This document shows positions 42,837 through 51,784 of a DNA stretch of 64,000 bases, piece by piece; position 1 is the stretch's first letter; the number at the start of each line of letters is the position of its first letter. A model generated the notes under the pieces. It made no database searches. It was not told where the DNA came from and saw nothing but the letters and a program-made list of their open reading frames with translations. A program made the position numbers and the translations under genes. This stretch comes from Dehalococcoidia bacterium (lineage in GTDB: Bacteria > Chloroflexota > Dehalococcoidia > Lucifugimonadales > JAGWBF01): assembly GCA_021295955.1 (NCBI GenBank), contig JAGWBJ010000002.1, positions 1-64,000 on the forward strand, in the 5' to 3' direction.

Positions 42837-44201
42837 CCGCTGGGGGAACGACGTCCCGGTCCGGGCAAGCAGGTCTTCCCCCACCGCCTGGACCTTCTGG
42901 ATCAGCTCCCACTCGTCCACGAAGGTGGGCCGCCCCCCCTCCACCACCACCCTGCCGTCCACGACGACTGTGTGGACGCTCCTGCCGTCGGCGTTGTACA
43001 CCAGGTTGTTCACCGGGTTGAAGATGGACCTCCACTCGGGGCGCCGGGTGTCGAAGAGGACAAGGTCCGCCTTCTTGCCCTCCTCTACGGACCCGATCTC
43101 GTCCCGCAGCCCCAGGGCCTCGGCCCCGTCGATGGTCGCCATCTCCAGCGCCTTCTCGGCCGGGACCTGGGACACGTCCTGGCGGGCGTCCTTGTACAGG
43201 ACCGCGGCCAGGTACATGGAGCGCATCACCTCCACGACGTTGGAGGCGTTGGGCGCGTCCACCCCCAGCCCCACGCACACGCCCCTCTCCAGCATCTCCG
43301 GCAGCTTCCCCTTGGCGGTGGTGCCCATGCCGTTCTTGACCGCCGCCGTGGGGCACATGACCACCTTGGTCCCCGTGCGGGCCAGGCAGTCCACCTCGGC
43401 GTCGTCAAGCCCCACGGCGTGGGAGAGCAGCAGGTTGGGCCCCAGGACTCCGATCTCCTCCAGGCGCTGCACCGGCCGCTTGCCGTACCGGTCCAGGTGG
43501 GCCTGCACCGAGGCCGGGGCGTTCGCCAGGTGCAGGGTCATCCCCGTGCCGTGGGAGTCGGCGATCCCCTTGGCCGCCATCATCAGCTCCGCGCTGGCCT
43601 CGTCGGCGGACAGAGGCATGGTCCAGGCCCGGACCCGGCCCTCCAGGGCGCCGTCGTACTCCCGGACGGTCCTCTCCATGGCGGCGATGGCGGCGGATGT
43701 GGACGAGACGGGCACGTTCACCAGGTTGGGCAGGTCCACCACGTGGGTCCCCACGACGATGCGGCAGCCGGACTCCTCGTAGGCTTTCAGGCAGGCGTCC
43801 AGGTGCTTGGTGCTCCCCGGGTCCAGGAAGCAGGTGGTGCCGTACTTCAGCAGCTCGGTGATGGCCAGGAGGGAGGTCTGGTACTCCTCCAGGGGGGTCA
43901 TCTCCCCCTGGAGCCTGAACACGTTGGGCAGGTAGTCGCCGCCCAGGTCGTCGGGGAAGACGCCCCGCACGGCGTGGGCGTAGCTGATGTGCATGTGGCA
44001 GTTGATGAGCCCGGGGGTGACCACCATCTCCCGGGCGTCGATGACCCGGTCCGCGGGGACCTCCGCCAGCTCCGACGCCTTGCCGACCATGGCGATCCTG
44101 CTTCCCCGGACCACCACCGTGCCGTCGCGGATGATCCTGCGCAGGGGGTCGACGGTCAGGACGAACCTGGCGCCTTCGATCTTGAGGGTAGCCTCTTCCA
44201 A
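42822..44201 (-). CDS. Amidohydrolase (TRZ/ATZ, S-adenosylhomocysteine/guanine deaminase-like)
   Basis: 459 residues. N-C-H-M-H-I-S metal site (about 68-74), H-L-A-N-A-P-A, L-S-H-A-V-G-L, V-M-C-P-T-A-A and the late G-V-D-A-P-N-A motif fit the chlorohydrolase/cytosine-deaminase-like group that deaminates or dechlorinates nitrogen heterocycles. TTG start 44201 with GCGAGGA. The final codons are duplicated downstream as a 35-bp repeat. Substrate unknown. Confidence 0.88.
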   Translation of the reverse strand: MEEATLKIEGARFVLTVDPLRRIIRDGTVVVRGSRIAMVGKASELAEVPADRVIDAREMVVTPGLINCHMHISYAHAVRGVFPDDLGGDYLPNVFRLQGEMTPLEEYQTSLLAITELLKYGTTCFLDPGSTKHLDACLKAYEESGCRIVVGTHVVDLPNLVNVPVSSTSAAIAAMERTVREYDGALEGRVRAWTMPLSADEASAELMMAAKGIADSHGTGMTLHLANAPASVQAHLDRYGKRPVQRLEEIGVLGPNLLLSHAVGLDDAEVDCLARTGTKVVMCPTAAVKNGMGTTAKGKLPEMLERGVCVGLGVDAPNASNVVEVMRSMYLAAVLYKDARQDVSQVPAEKALEMATIDGAEALGLRDEIGSVEEGKKADLVLFDTRRPEWRSIFNPVNNLVYNADGRSVHTVVVDGRVVVEGGRPTFVDEWELIQKVQAVGEDLLARTGTSFPQRWPVV

Positions 44202-44235
44202 GACAGGGTCCTCGCTTCCGTGAGGCCGGGCTTCC

Positions 44236-44502
44236 CTACCCGCCGGCCTCCTGGGTCCATGCGCCGATAATCTTCACGGCCCCGGCCTCGGGGTCCTGCA
44301 GCCTCCGGCCAGTGTCCTCGAAGTGCTCAGGATGCGCCAGGCCGTCGTAGCCCGTCTCCGCCAGGCTCCCGAGGAGCCCAAGCTGGCGGCAACGCTCGAT
44401 TCCCGCCTCCACGTCCCCGCTGTCGAGGATGACCCCGACCCCATGCCACGACCCCTCTCGGACACACTGCTCACCCTGCGCAGGACTCCCTTCCGAATCC
44501 CC
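44236..44502 (-). pseudogene. C-terminal remnant of a sugar-isomerase-like TIM-barrel protein
   Basis: An 88-codon minus-strand frame, strongly GC3-biased, with no start codon where a gene should begin and a stop (TAA) at 44503. It reads ...G-V-G-V-I-L-D-S-G-D-V... and ends L-A-E-T-G-Y-D-G-L-A-H-P-E-H-F..., resembling the last barrel strand of xylose-isomerase-like epimerases. The 5' two-thirds of the gene are missing; upstream DNA holds palindromic repeats instead. Family assignment is weak. Confidence 0.35.
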
Positions 44503-44694
44503 TTACGGACCTCTCCCGAATCCTACGAGAAGGATAGCAAGGGAGACGGCGTGGGTCAACGAAGGGCCGGCCCGGGGTGTCCCGCGCATACCCCGTTGAG
44601 CCGGGCAAGGAGGTACGCAGATTGGCCCTTATGTCATCATTCCTCAGAAAATAGCGGTTTTCATCCTTGGTGGCGCCGGTCTCAACGCCCCTCT

Positions 44695-44795
44695 CCGTCA
44701 TGCCCGCGAAAGCATGTCCTCGTGCTTGATACGGGGGCGGGCAGCCACGTACCCCCACCCCACCCCTGGATTCCGGCCCCGAGCCGGAATGACGG
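44695..44795. repeat. Composite palindromic element (MITE-like)
   Basis: About 100 bp bounded by CCGTCAT (44695-44701) and ATGACGG (44789-44795), containing GCCCGCGAAAGC and a perfect palindrome ATTCCGGC/GCCGGAAT (44770-44790, 5-base loop). The inner palindrome recurs in opposite orientation at 48474-48494. No coding capacity. The rest of 44503-44976 shows only this element and a promoter. Confidence 0.6.
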
Positions 44796-44891
44796 TGAGG
44801 AGGGGCACAAGCAAGGGTGTCGGATTGATCGTCTAACGCAGAGCCCCCTCTTGTCGGGGGAAAGGGCCAAGGTGGTAGCTCCCCCGGCACC

Positions 44892-44920
44892 TTGCCCCCG
44901 GAGGCCTCGTCGCCTACAAT
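44892..44920 (+). promoter_or_regulatory. Promoter of the imidazolonepropionase-like gene
   Basis: TTGCCC (44892-44897), a 17-bp spacer and TACAAT (44915-44920), about 57 bases before the GTG start. Confidence 0.4.
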
Positions 44921-44976
44921 GGACCTCCATCGGAGGGGCCGTTTCAGCCCCCCGTTTCAACCCCAAGGAGGGAGCC

Positions 44977-46254
44977 GTGACTGCTCAAAGCGCGTACAAG
45001 CTTATCAAGGCACGCTACATGATCGACGGCCGGGCCGACAGGCCCATGGACCACGGCGCCGTCCTCATCGAGGGCTCGCGCATAGCCGCAGTGGGCAGGG
45101 CCCAGGACCTGGCCGCCCCCGAGGGGGCCCCGGTCGAGGTATTCGACTACCCCACGGGCACGCTGATGCCCGGCCTGATAGACGTCCACTGCCACTTCAA
45201 CTACCTGGGGGACGGCACCCACACCGACGACGTGATGGCCATGTCCGACGACGTGCTCCTCATGCGGTCCCTGATGACGGCGCGCATCCACCTGGAGGCG
45301 GGGGTCACCACGGCGCGGGAGACGGGAGCCAAGCACGACACATCCTTTGCCCTGCGAGAGGGGATCAAGCTGGCAGTGGCCCAGGGGCCCCGGCTGGTGC
45401 TGTGCGGCAACCCGGTCACCATCAGCGGCGGCCACATGTGGCAGATGGGCGGCGAGGCCGACGGGCCCACCGGGGTGCGGGCGGCGGTGCGCAACATGAA
45501 GAAGCGCGGGGCCGACTGGATCAAGGTCCCCGTCACCGGCGGCAGCACCCGGTCCAGCGTCCCCTACCGGCCCTCCTTCACCCAGGAGGAGCTGGACGCC
45601 CTGACCGACGAGGCACACAAGCTGGGACTCCGGGTGGGCGCCCACAGCCGCCTCACCGAGACCATCGTCATGTGCCTGGACGCCGGGGTGGACATGGTGA
45701 TCCACGGCGGCTTCCAGGAGCGGGACCAGTCGTGGGTGTTCCGGCCCGAGGTGGCCGAGCGGGCGGCCAGGCACGGCATGAGCATAAACACCACCCTGCA
45801 CATAGGGCGCGCCCGGGTGCTGATGCTCCAGGAGATGGCCGAGCGCACGGGAGAGAGCCCCTCCTTCACCTACGGCGAGGAGCGGTTCGAGCTGGAGAAG
45901 GAGGAGCGGGACTTCGACACCCGCATGGGCCAGGTGCGCCGCCTGATCGACATCGGCGTCAAGCTCATCCCGGGCACGGACTCGGGGTTCGGGTGGTTCC
46001 CCTTCGGCGGCTTCGCCTACGAGCTGGAGTGCCTGACCCTGGGGGGCATGAACCCGGTGCAGGCCATCAACGCCGCCACCAGGGACGCGTCCGAGGCTAT
46101 CGACGTATCGGACCTCGTGGGCACCCTGGAGCGTGGCAAGGAAGCGGACCTCCTGGTGGTCGAGGGGAACGCGGGCGCCGACATCAAGGCCCTCCACAAC
46201 GTCCGCGCCGTCTTTCAGGCCGGCCAGGTAGTCCGGGCCGAGGCGTCGGGCTAG
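44977..46254 (+). CDS. Imidazolonepropionase-like amidohydrolase (prolidase/carboxypeptidase-type)
   Basis: 425 residues. D-V-H-C-H-F metal site (about 67-72), V-T-T-A-R-E, a bridging lysine in D-W-I-K-V-P-V-T-G-G, H in V-G-A-H-S-R, H in M-V-I-H-G-G and P-G-T-D-S-G-F-G, all in the order of the HutI-like / Sgx-type Xaa-Arg dipeptidase group. GTG start 44977 after AAGGAGGGAG; the frame is open upstream through repeat DNA but that is not coding. Converges with the HNH gene, seven bases between stops. Confidence 0.88.
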   Translation: MTAQSAYKLIKARYMIDGRADRPMDHGAVLIEGSRIAAVGRAQDLAAPEGAPVEVFDYPTGTLMPGLIDVHCHFNYLGDGTHTDDVMAMSDDVLLMRSLMTARIHLEAGVTTARETGAKHDTSFALREGIKLAVAQGPRLVLCGNPVTISGGHMWQMGGEADGPTGVRAAVRNMKKRGADWIKVPVTGGSTRSSVPYRPSFTQEELDALTDEAHKLGLRVGAHSRLTETIVMCLDAGVDMVIHGGFQERDQSWVFRPEVAERAARHGMSINTTLHIGRARVLMLQEMAERTGESPSFTYGEERFELEKEERDFDTRMGQVRRLIDIGVKLIPGTDSGFGWFPFGGFAYELECLTLGGMNPVQAINAATRDASEAIDVSDLVGTLERGKEADLLVVEGNAGADIKALHNVRAVFQAGQVVRAEASG

Positions 46255-46261
46255 CGGCTGC

Positions 46262-46930
46262 CTAGAGCCGTCTGGCCTGCCGGAGTTGCTTCGCAACCAT
46301 ACCAATTGCTCCGGCATGCTCAACTGCTCGGCCCGTATTCGACTCGATGAACGCCTCCCGTTCCGAAATTGGACGCGATATCAGCCCGTTCATGACCTCC
46401 TGTATGCACTCCATACGGTGAATCTTCACGTCCAACTTGTTCAAACCCAGATCATCTATTGTGTCCCAGGCTCTGCGCTTTGCTGTCGGAGAAAGTTCGC
46501 TCCTGGGTTCCACGTCACCCGTTAACACGTCGTAGTCAAAATACCTGTCCGGGCGGTCAGAAACATCGTCAGCGCAAGGGTCCACGTACCCCAGGTCAGG
46601 CCATTTGTTAGCTTTGTTATCGTTGCACCGTCGGCAACTGAAAACCCAATTGGACCACTCGTAGGCCAACTCGGGAAAACAGCTCAGGGGACGGAAGTGG
46701 TCCACTGTGGGGGCGCGCCCCCCGGACTCTACATGCGTATCGCATCCCTGCTCACAGTACCAGCAGATGCTATCAGTCCGGCTGGCCAGCGCCGGGCGGA
46801 ATACTACCCAAAGGAAATCAGTAGGCCTCTGGCCCACCCGACTCCGGAAATAATCGATCCGCCCCTGCGTGAACCGCCCAGCATATTCGGCAACTCCGGC
46901 GGGTTCCGGCCCCCGGTCGACCCACCGCAA
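46262..46930 (-). CDS. ptuB: HNH endonuclease, Septu PtuB-like
   Basis: 222 residues. Zinc-knuckle HNH of the TIGR02646 kind: C-W-Y-C (56-59), V-D-H-F (76-79; the catalytic DH), S-N-W-V-F-S-C-R-R-C-N-D-N-K (93-106). TTG start 46930, eight bases after GGAGGG and five after the ATPase stop, so the two are one operon. A small HNH nuclease directly after an SMC/ABC-like ATPase is the layout of the Septu anti-phage system (PtuA-PtuB) and of some retron effectors; no reverse transcriptase is present. AT-richer codon choice than the neighbours suggests transfer. Confidence 0.72.
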   Translation of the reverse strand: MRWVDRGPEPAGVAEYAGRFTQGRIDYFRSRVGQRPTDFLWVVFRPALASRTDSICWYCEQGCDTHVESGGRAPTVDHFRPLSCFPELAYEWSNWVFSCRRCNDNKANKWPDLGYVDPCADDVSDRPDRYFDYDVLTGDVEPRSELSPTAKRRAWDTIDDLGLNKLDVKIHRMECIQEVMNGLISRPISEREAFIESNTGRAVEHAGAIGMVAKQLRQARRL

Positions 46931-46935
46931 CCCGG

Positions 46936-48336
46936 CTACCCTCCGTCTTGAGTCAACTCTGATTCCCGGGCACGCAGAAAATCCTGCACCAAGTCGGCGT
47001 AGCGTTCCCGCTGGGTTTCCAACAAGCCACCCTTGGATAGCAGGTCCTTGTTAACCTGGCGGCGCAGCTCATTCAGCTCCGTTTCCTCTTCCGGGGTAAG
47101 CGTTTCTCTCCCCCGGAGTTGTCGCAGTCGGTTGGCCCTGTGGACCGTAATCTGGTCGGTGGGCTCATCCACGCCCATCATAGTCCGCAGGATCTCGTCC
47201 GCCGTCCAGCCTACGACGTCCTCGCTGTTGGTGGTGGCGGTGACGCAGCCGTTCTCGTCCCGGTGCAGCAGGTGCACCTGCCCGGCCTTAAGACCGGCCA
47301 CCACGAAGGGGGAGTGGGTGGTGGCGAATATCTGCAGCTTCGGAAAATGCTCCAGCAACGCCGGGATCACCCGCCGCTGCCACGTGGGGTGCAGGTGGTT
47401 CTCTATCTCGTCGATCAGCAGGATTGCGGGCTTCCTCTCCCAGCCCTCCGCAAATCCGTAATGAACGACCATCTTGAGAGCCAGCCATCGTATCCAGAGC
47501 AGTGTGCCTTCCGTTCCCGAACTAAGGTGGCCAAGGTAGATGGGCACGGAGTCTGCATCCTCATGGTACGCCGAATAGGATGGTTCCTCCCACATGGAGA
47601 GGTTCTTGAAATTACGTGGGTCGTTGGTATCGATTCCCATGCCCCGAAGGACGCGTATCTCCTCAAGGTCAGCGTGTGGATGCTGAAGGTAGCCCCGTAT
47701 ATCCGGACCGGGTATGTAGTTATGGGTCTGCGAGTCTCGGATAACTTCATCGCAGATAACTTTGCTGCACCCATCGGCCAACGTCGTTGCCCTCATCACG
47801 CGGCCCCGAGCATTGATCATGGCTTCCGTCGGTTCCTCGGCCCAAAGCTCTTTCCCCAACGCATCGGACGCACACTGCAGACTCAAGCCGCTGAAGGGCC
47901 CCTTCAGAATCTCGGCTGCCGTCTCGCCATATTCCTTACAGTCTTCTACTTTGGACACTGCAGGCAGCCCTGCCCGAACCGCTCCTATTTCAACTACACA
48001 CGGATTCCCTTCCGGGGTCTTTGGCCCATGTGTTGTTCCGAGCCAATCATCACTAGCCGATAGGACGTTAGGTAAGCCATCTCGCAGGCCTAGTTGAACA
48101 ACCTCATCAAATCCCCCATCGGGGCAATATGTCAACCTTCGGGCATCCATCCCCCGCGAAATTGGCCTCTTGCCATTCTCGTCCGGTCCAATCAGACGGT
48201 CGGCAAGCATTTGCAGAACCGTGCTTTTCCCAGATGCATTTGGCCCGATGAACACGTTCACTCGTTCGTCGAACTTGAAGGTAACCGGATCCGTAAATGG
48301 TGGTACCCCACCAAAACACATTCTAACGAGATGCAT
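46936..48336 (-). CDS. ptuA: ABC/SMC-like AAA ATPase, Septu PtuA-like
   Basis: 466 residues. Walker A G-P-N-A-S-G-K-S-T (31-39), a middle part without long coiled coil, S-S-G-T-E-G signature, Walker B A-I-L-L-I-D-E-I-E-N-H-L-H-P (about 303-316) and T-T-H-S-P-F-V-V, then a C-terminal helical tail rich in R and E. This is the AAA_15/21 (OLD-like without TOPRIM) pattern of PtuA. ATG 48336 lies where the family begins; an upstream extension in the same frame is repeat DNA. A promoter TTGAGC-18-TATACT precedes it. It would sense infection and activate the HNH partner. Whether it acts as a defence system is inference. Confidence 0.72.
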   Translation of the reverse strand: MHLVRMCFGGVPPFTDPVTFKFDERVNVFIGPNASGKSTVLQMLADRLIGPDENGKRPISRGMDARRLTYCPDGGFDEVVQLGLRDGLPNVLSASDDWLGTTHGPKTPEGNPCVVEIGAVRAGLPAVSKVEDCKEYGETAAEILKGPFSGLSLQCASDALGKELWAEEPTEAMINARGRVMRATTLADGCSKVICDEVIRDSQTHNYIPGPDIRGYLQHPHADLEEIRVLRGMGIDTNDPRNFKNLSMWEEPSYSAYHEDADSVPIYLGHLSSGTEGTLLWIRWLALKMVVHYGFAEGWERKPAILLIDEIENHLHPTWQRRVIPALLEHFPKLQIFATTHSPFVVAGLKAGQVHLLHRDENGCVTATTNSEDVVGWTADEILRTMMGVDEPTDQITVHRANRLRQLRGRETLTPEEETELNELRRQVNKDLLSKGGLLETQRERYADLVQDFLRARESELTQDGG

Positions 48337-48369
48337 ATCAGTGACCCCATCCAACCCGCTCGTCCATCC

Positions 48370-48399
48370 AGTATACCAGTCCCGCTCCCAGCAGCTCAA
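48370..48399 (-). promoter_or_regulatory. Promoter of the ATPase/HNH module
   Basis: Minus strand TTGAGC (48394-48399), an 18-bp spacer and TATACT (48370-48375), leader of about 27 bases. Confidence 0.5.
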
Positions 48400-48473
48400 A
48401 GGTGGAACAGGGGCCAGGCCCTGTCCGTAGGGGGAGCGCGGTGGCGAAGAAGCCACACGCCCCCTACACCTGC

Positions 48474-48494
48474 ATTCCGGCTCGGGGCCGGAAT
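48474..48494. repeat. Palindrome identical, in reverse, to that at 44770
   Basis: ATTCCGGC, five bases, GCCGGAAT. Its reverse complement equals the palindrome at 44770-44790 over all 21 bases including the loop. The two copies enclose the imidazolonepropionase-like gene and the ATPase/HNH pair. Confidence 0.8.
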
Positions 48495-48551
48495 TCCCCA
48501 GGGCCTTGTGAAGGCCAAGTAAGAGCATGAAAACGAACGGGACTTAACCAT

Positions 48552-48619
48552 CGTCATTCCCGCGCACGCGGGAATCCATTATCGGGCGCGGTGAACGCCC
48601 GCTTTCGCGGGAGAGACGG
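48552..48619. repeat. CGTCATTCCCGCG...GAGACGG palindromic element
   Basis: ATTCCCGCG (48556-48564) and CGCGGGAAT (48567-48575), a form seen in many bacterial extragenic repeats, followed by GCCCGCTTTCGCGGG and GACGG. The rest of 48337-48707 contains no gene. Confidence 0.65.
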
Positions 48620-48707
48620 ATGGAGTGCCGCAAGCCGGGCAAGCGTCATTTGGTGACGGGCGGGAAGGGCACGGCCACGCCAATGGCCGCTGCGGGCCGG
48701 GGCGTGC

Positions 48708-50255
48708 CTAGGAGCCCGCCTTCACCCAGTCGGACACCCGCTCGGCGATCATGACCACGGTGGCGTTGGTATTGGCCCGCACCACCTGGGGCATCACCGA
48801 CGCATCGGTGACCCGGAGGCCCTGAAGACCCCGCACCCGGCAGTGCTGGTCCACCACGGCCATTGGGTCGGCGGCCGGCCCGATCCTGCAGGTCCCGGAC
48901 ATGTGCGCCGTCGTGCTCCTGGCCAGCGCCCTGAGCAGCCACCCGTCCAACGCGGCATCGGTGGCCAGATCGTCGTCCGAGGGGTCCGTGCGCCGGGCGA
49001 CTACGTCCCGGCAGGCCGGGTCCTCAAGTAGCCGGGCGCACAGCCGCGCCGCGTCTCGAAGCCGCCGCCGGTCCCCGGGCTCCTGGAAGAACTGGAACTC
49101 CAGGTGGGGCTGGACCCGGGGGTCCGAGGACACGGGCCACAGCTCCCCCGCGCCCTGGGGAAGGGCCAGGATGCAGTTCAGGTGGACGCCCCGGGACACC
49201 CTGGGGTCGCCACCCGCCACGGTGGAAAAAGACGTGGGCATGATCTGCATGTCGTTCTCAGCCCCCGAGCCCGGCGCCGTGTACAGCAGCATCACCTGAA
49301 ACCAGGGCGCGTCGGGGTCCATGGGCACACCGTCCTTCACCTGAGCATACACGCGGAATATGGGGTGCTCCCGCATGTTCCGGCCCACCCCCGGCAGGTG
49401 ATGGGTCACGGCGATGCCCGCGTCCCCGAGACGGTCCTCGGGACCCACGCCCGAGAGCATAAGCAGGTGGGCGGAGGCGATGGCCCCGGCGCTGAGGACC
49501 ACCTCGCCGGCCTCCACCATCTCCCGGCGGCCGTCCCTCCGGACCTCGACGCCCACGGCCCTGTCTTCCCGGAACACCACCCGGGTCGCGGTGGTGTCGG
49601 GAAGCAGCGTCAGGTTCTCCCTGGAGCGGGCGGGGTCCAGGTAGACCCGGGCCATGCTCAGGCGTTCTCCCGCCAGGTTGTTCATCGGCACTGGCCCCAC
49701 CCCCGCGGCCCCCGGCCCGTTCAGGTCCAGGCACTCCCCGAACCCCTGGTCGACGCAGGCCCGGTAGAACGCCTCCTGGAAGGGAAGCCAGTCCCGCCTC
49801 TCGTGGCGTCTCACGGGCACCGGCCCCCGGGAGCCGTGGTTGGAGTCCCACAGGTCACGGTCGGTCTCGCATTTGACGAAGTAGGGCAGGACCCTGTCGT
49901 AGGTCCACTCGTCGTTGCCCATGGCGGCCCAGTCTTCGAAGTCGGCGGCGAAGCCCCGCAGGAAGACCTGACCGTTGACGGCGCTGCCCCCACCCATGAC
50001 CCGCGCCCTGGTCACCGGCGCCGGCTCCCTCTGCCCCGGCACCAGGGTCCCGACGTAGGGCCACAGGTGGGCGGAAAAAGGGACCTGGGCGGCCAGGTTG
50101 TTGCCGTACCTCAGCTCCGGGGGCAGGCTCTCGGGGTCGGGATAGTCGGGGCCGGCCTCCACCAGCAGCACGGTGCGGGCCGGGTCCTCCGAGAGGCGCG
50201 ACGCCAGCACACACCCGGCGGAGCCGCCGCCTACTATCACCACGTCGTATCTCAT
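48708..50255 (-). CDS. GMC-family FAD oxidoreductase 2
   Basis: 515 residues. G-G-G-S-A-G FAD motif (9-14), L-L-V-E-A-G-P, G-G-G-S-A-V-N-G, S-A-G-A-I-A-S-A-H-L-L-M-L-S-G-V-G-P, and the active-site His (T-A-H-M-S-G-T-C) and Asn (R-A-N-T-N-A-T). Fully canonical. ATG 50255 behind GGGACAG. Divergent from the membrane dipeptidase. Alcohol substrate unknown. Confidence 0.92.
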   Translation of the reverse strand: MRYDVVIVGGGSAGCVLASRLSEDPARTVLLVEAGPDYPDPESLPPELRYGNNLAAQVPFSAHLWPYVGTLVPGQREPAPVTRARVMGGGSAVNGQVFLRGFAADFEDWAAMGNDEWTYDRVLPYFVKCETDRDLWDSNHGSRGPVPVRRHERRDWLPFQEAFYRACVDQGFGECLDLNGPGAAGVGPVPMNNLAGERLSMARVYLDPARSRENLTLLPDTTATRVVFREDRAVGVEVRRDGRREMVEAGEVVLSAGAIASAHLLMLSGVGPEDRLGDAGIAVTHHLPGVGRNMREHPIFRVYAQVKDGVPMDPDAPWFQVMLLYTAPGSGAENDMQIMPTSFSTVAGGDPRVSRGVHLNCILALPQGAGELWPVSSDPRVQPHLEFQFFQEPGDRRRLRDAARLCARLLEDPACRDVVARRTDPSDDDLATDAALDGWLLRALARSTTAHMSGTCRIGPAADPMAVVDQHCRVRGLQGLRVTDASVMPQVVRANTNATVVMIAERVSDWVKAGS

Positions 50256-50309
50256 ATCTGTCCCGGGATCATGCCGCCCCGGGAGTCATCTCCCGAAGCC
50301 GGACATGGT

Positions 50310-50337
50310 ATTATAGCAGCCCCGAGACCCGGTCCAG
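50310..50337 (-). promoter_or_regulatory. Possible promoter of GMC oxidoreductase 2
   Basis: Minus strand CTGGAC (50332-50337), a 16-bp spacer and perfect TATAAT (50310-50315). Confidence 0.4.
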
Positions 50338-50351
50338 CAGGGAGGCCGTCC

Positions 50352-51416
50352 ATGGTCAGCCAATGGGCCCGCGAGCTGCATTTCTCGTCCATCGTGGTCG
50401 ACACCCACTCGGACAGCCTGGTGTGGACCCTGGACGAGGGCGAGGACCTGGCCGACGACCTGGCCCACCGGCAGCTCACCCTGCCCAGGATGCGGGCCGG
50501 CGGCGTCACCGCCCAGTTCATGGCGGCCTGGGTCGACCCTGGGAGGCTCGGCCCCGAGACCTACGTCCGCCGCACCCTGGACTTCATCGACGCCATGCAC
50601 CGTACCTGCGCCGCCCACCCCGACCAGATCGAGCTGGCCCACACCGCCGCCGACGTGCGGCGGCTCAAGGCCGAGGGCAAGCTGGCCGCCATCCTGTGCA
50701 TCGAGGGCGGCCACTCCATCGACGACGACCTGGCCGTGCTCCGCATGTACCACCGGCTGGGCGTACGGTACATGACCCTCACGTGGAACAACACCAACAA
50801 CTGGGCCGACGGCATCCTGGACGAAGCCCGCCACGGCGGCCTGAGCGACCTAGGGCGGGCCGTCGTCCGGGAGATGGACCGCCTGGGCGTCATCGTCGAC
50901 GTGTCCCACGCCTCGGTCGAGACCTTCTGGGATGCTCTGGAGACCGGCTCCAAGCCCGTCATGGCCTCCCACTCCTCGTGCACCCAGCTCTGCGCCCACC
51001 TCCGCAACCTTAACGACGACCAGCTCAGGGCCATCGCCAATAACGGTGGTGTGGCGTGCGTGACCTACGTCCCCCAATTCGTGTCCGAGGGGCTCAGGCT
51101 CCAGCTTGAGGAGCTCGGAGTGACGGGCACCGAGGGCGAAGCGACCTTCAGGCAGGTGTCCGGCGAGCTTGTCCTGCCCGCCTACACCGAGATAGTGGAC
51201 CACGTGGAGCACATGATAAACGTGGCGGGCATAGACCACGTGGGACTGGGCTCGGATTTCGGCGTCCTCCTGGCCGCGCCGGTGGGAATGGAGGACTGCT
51301 CGCGGGTCCCGTGGGTCACCGAAGAGCTGGTGCGCAGGGGCTATTCCGACGACGATATCCGCAAGGTGCTGGGCGAGAACGTCCTACGGGTCATGGAGGC
51401 GGTCATCGGCGAGTAG
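50352..51416 (+). CDS. Membrane dipeptidase (M19, renal dipeptidase-like)
   Basis: 354 residues. Zinc ligands are all present: V-D-T-H-S-D (HxD), C-I-E-G-G-H-S (bridging Glu), V-S-H-A-S and A-S-H-S-S-C (two His), and L-G-S-D-F-G (Asp). M19 enzymes cleave dipeptides, often with a D-residue, and some act on beta-lactam-like amides. No signal peptide, so cytoplasmic. ATG 50352 with GGGAGG. Its 3' end overlaps the antisense small gene by 33 bases. Confidence 0.93.
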   Translation: MVSQWARELHFSSIVVDTHSDSLVWTLDEGEDLADDLAHRQLTLPRMRAGGVTAQFMAAWVDPGRLGPETYVRRTLDFIDAMHRTCAAHPDQIELAHTAADVRRLKAEGKLAAILCIEGGHSIDDDLAVLRMYHRLGVRYMTLTWNNTNNWADGILDEARHGGLSDLGRAVVREMDRLGVIVDVSHASVETFWDALETGSKPVMASHSSCTQLCAHLRNLNDDQLRAIANNGGVACVTYVPQFVSEGLRLQLEELGVTGTEGEATFRQVSGELVLPAYTEIVDHVEHMINVAGIDHVGLGSDFGVLLAAPVGMEDCSRVPWVTEELVRRGYSDDDIRKVLGENVLRVMEAVIGE

Positions 51417-51671
51417 CCCGGCTCCCTCGCCGCCCCGTCGCCGGCCCTTCAGCGCCGACAGGGTCCCCCAGAGCAGGTGCCACACCCGCCGGCGTTCCAG
51501 GTCCGTCAGGCCTCTGCCCAGGCCCTGCCGGTAGGCGACCACCGCCTTGCCGGCCAGGAACCCCCAGGCGCCCGGCCGGTCCTCCATCCAGTCCCGGACC
51601 TGGGGGGTGTAGCCCTCGATGGTACCGCGGACCGCGTCCTGGAGCGGGTCCGGACCTTTTTCGCCGGCCAT
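51384..51671 (-). CDS. Small hypothetical helical protein
   Basis: 95 residues, no known family recognised. Reads M-A-G-E-K-G-P-D-P-L-Q..., then G-T-I-E-G-Y-T-P-Q-V-R-D-W, R-P-G-A-W-G-F-L-A-G-K-A, and a basic helical tail. AGGGG lies before ATG 51671. The end overlaps the dipeptidase 3' end in antisense. Composition looks genuinely coding; function unknown. Confidence 0.55.
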   Translation of the reverse strand: MAGEKGPDPLQDAVRGTIEGYTPQVRDWMEDRPGAWGFLAGKAVVAYRQGLGRGLTDLERRRVWHLLWGTLSALKGRRRGGEGAGLLADDRLHDP

Positions 51672-51784
51672 GGCTTCCCCTCGACTCCCCAAGACAGGGA
51701 TGAGTCTCGCTGCCCCGATCGATGAAAACGGCGCCCATTATACCGAAGCCCATTGTACCGAAAGAAGGGCCACGCCGGCCACGG

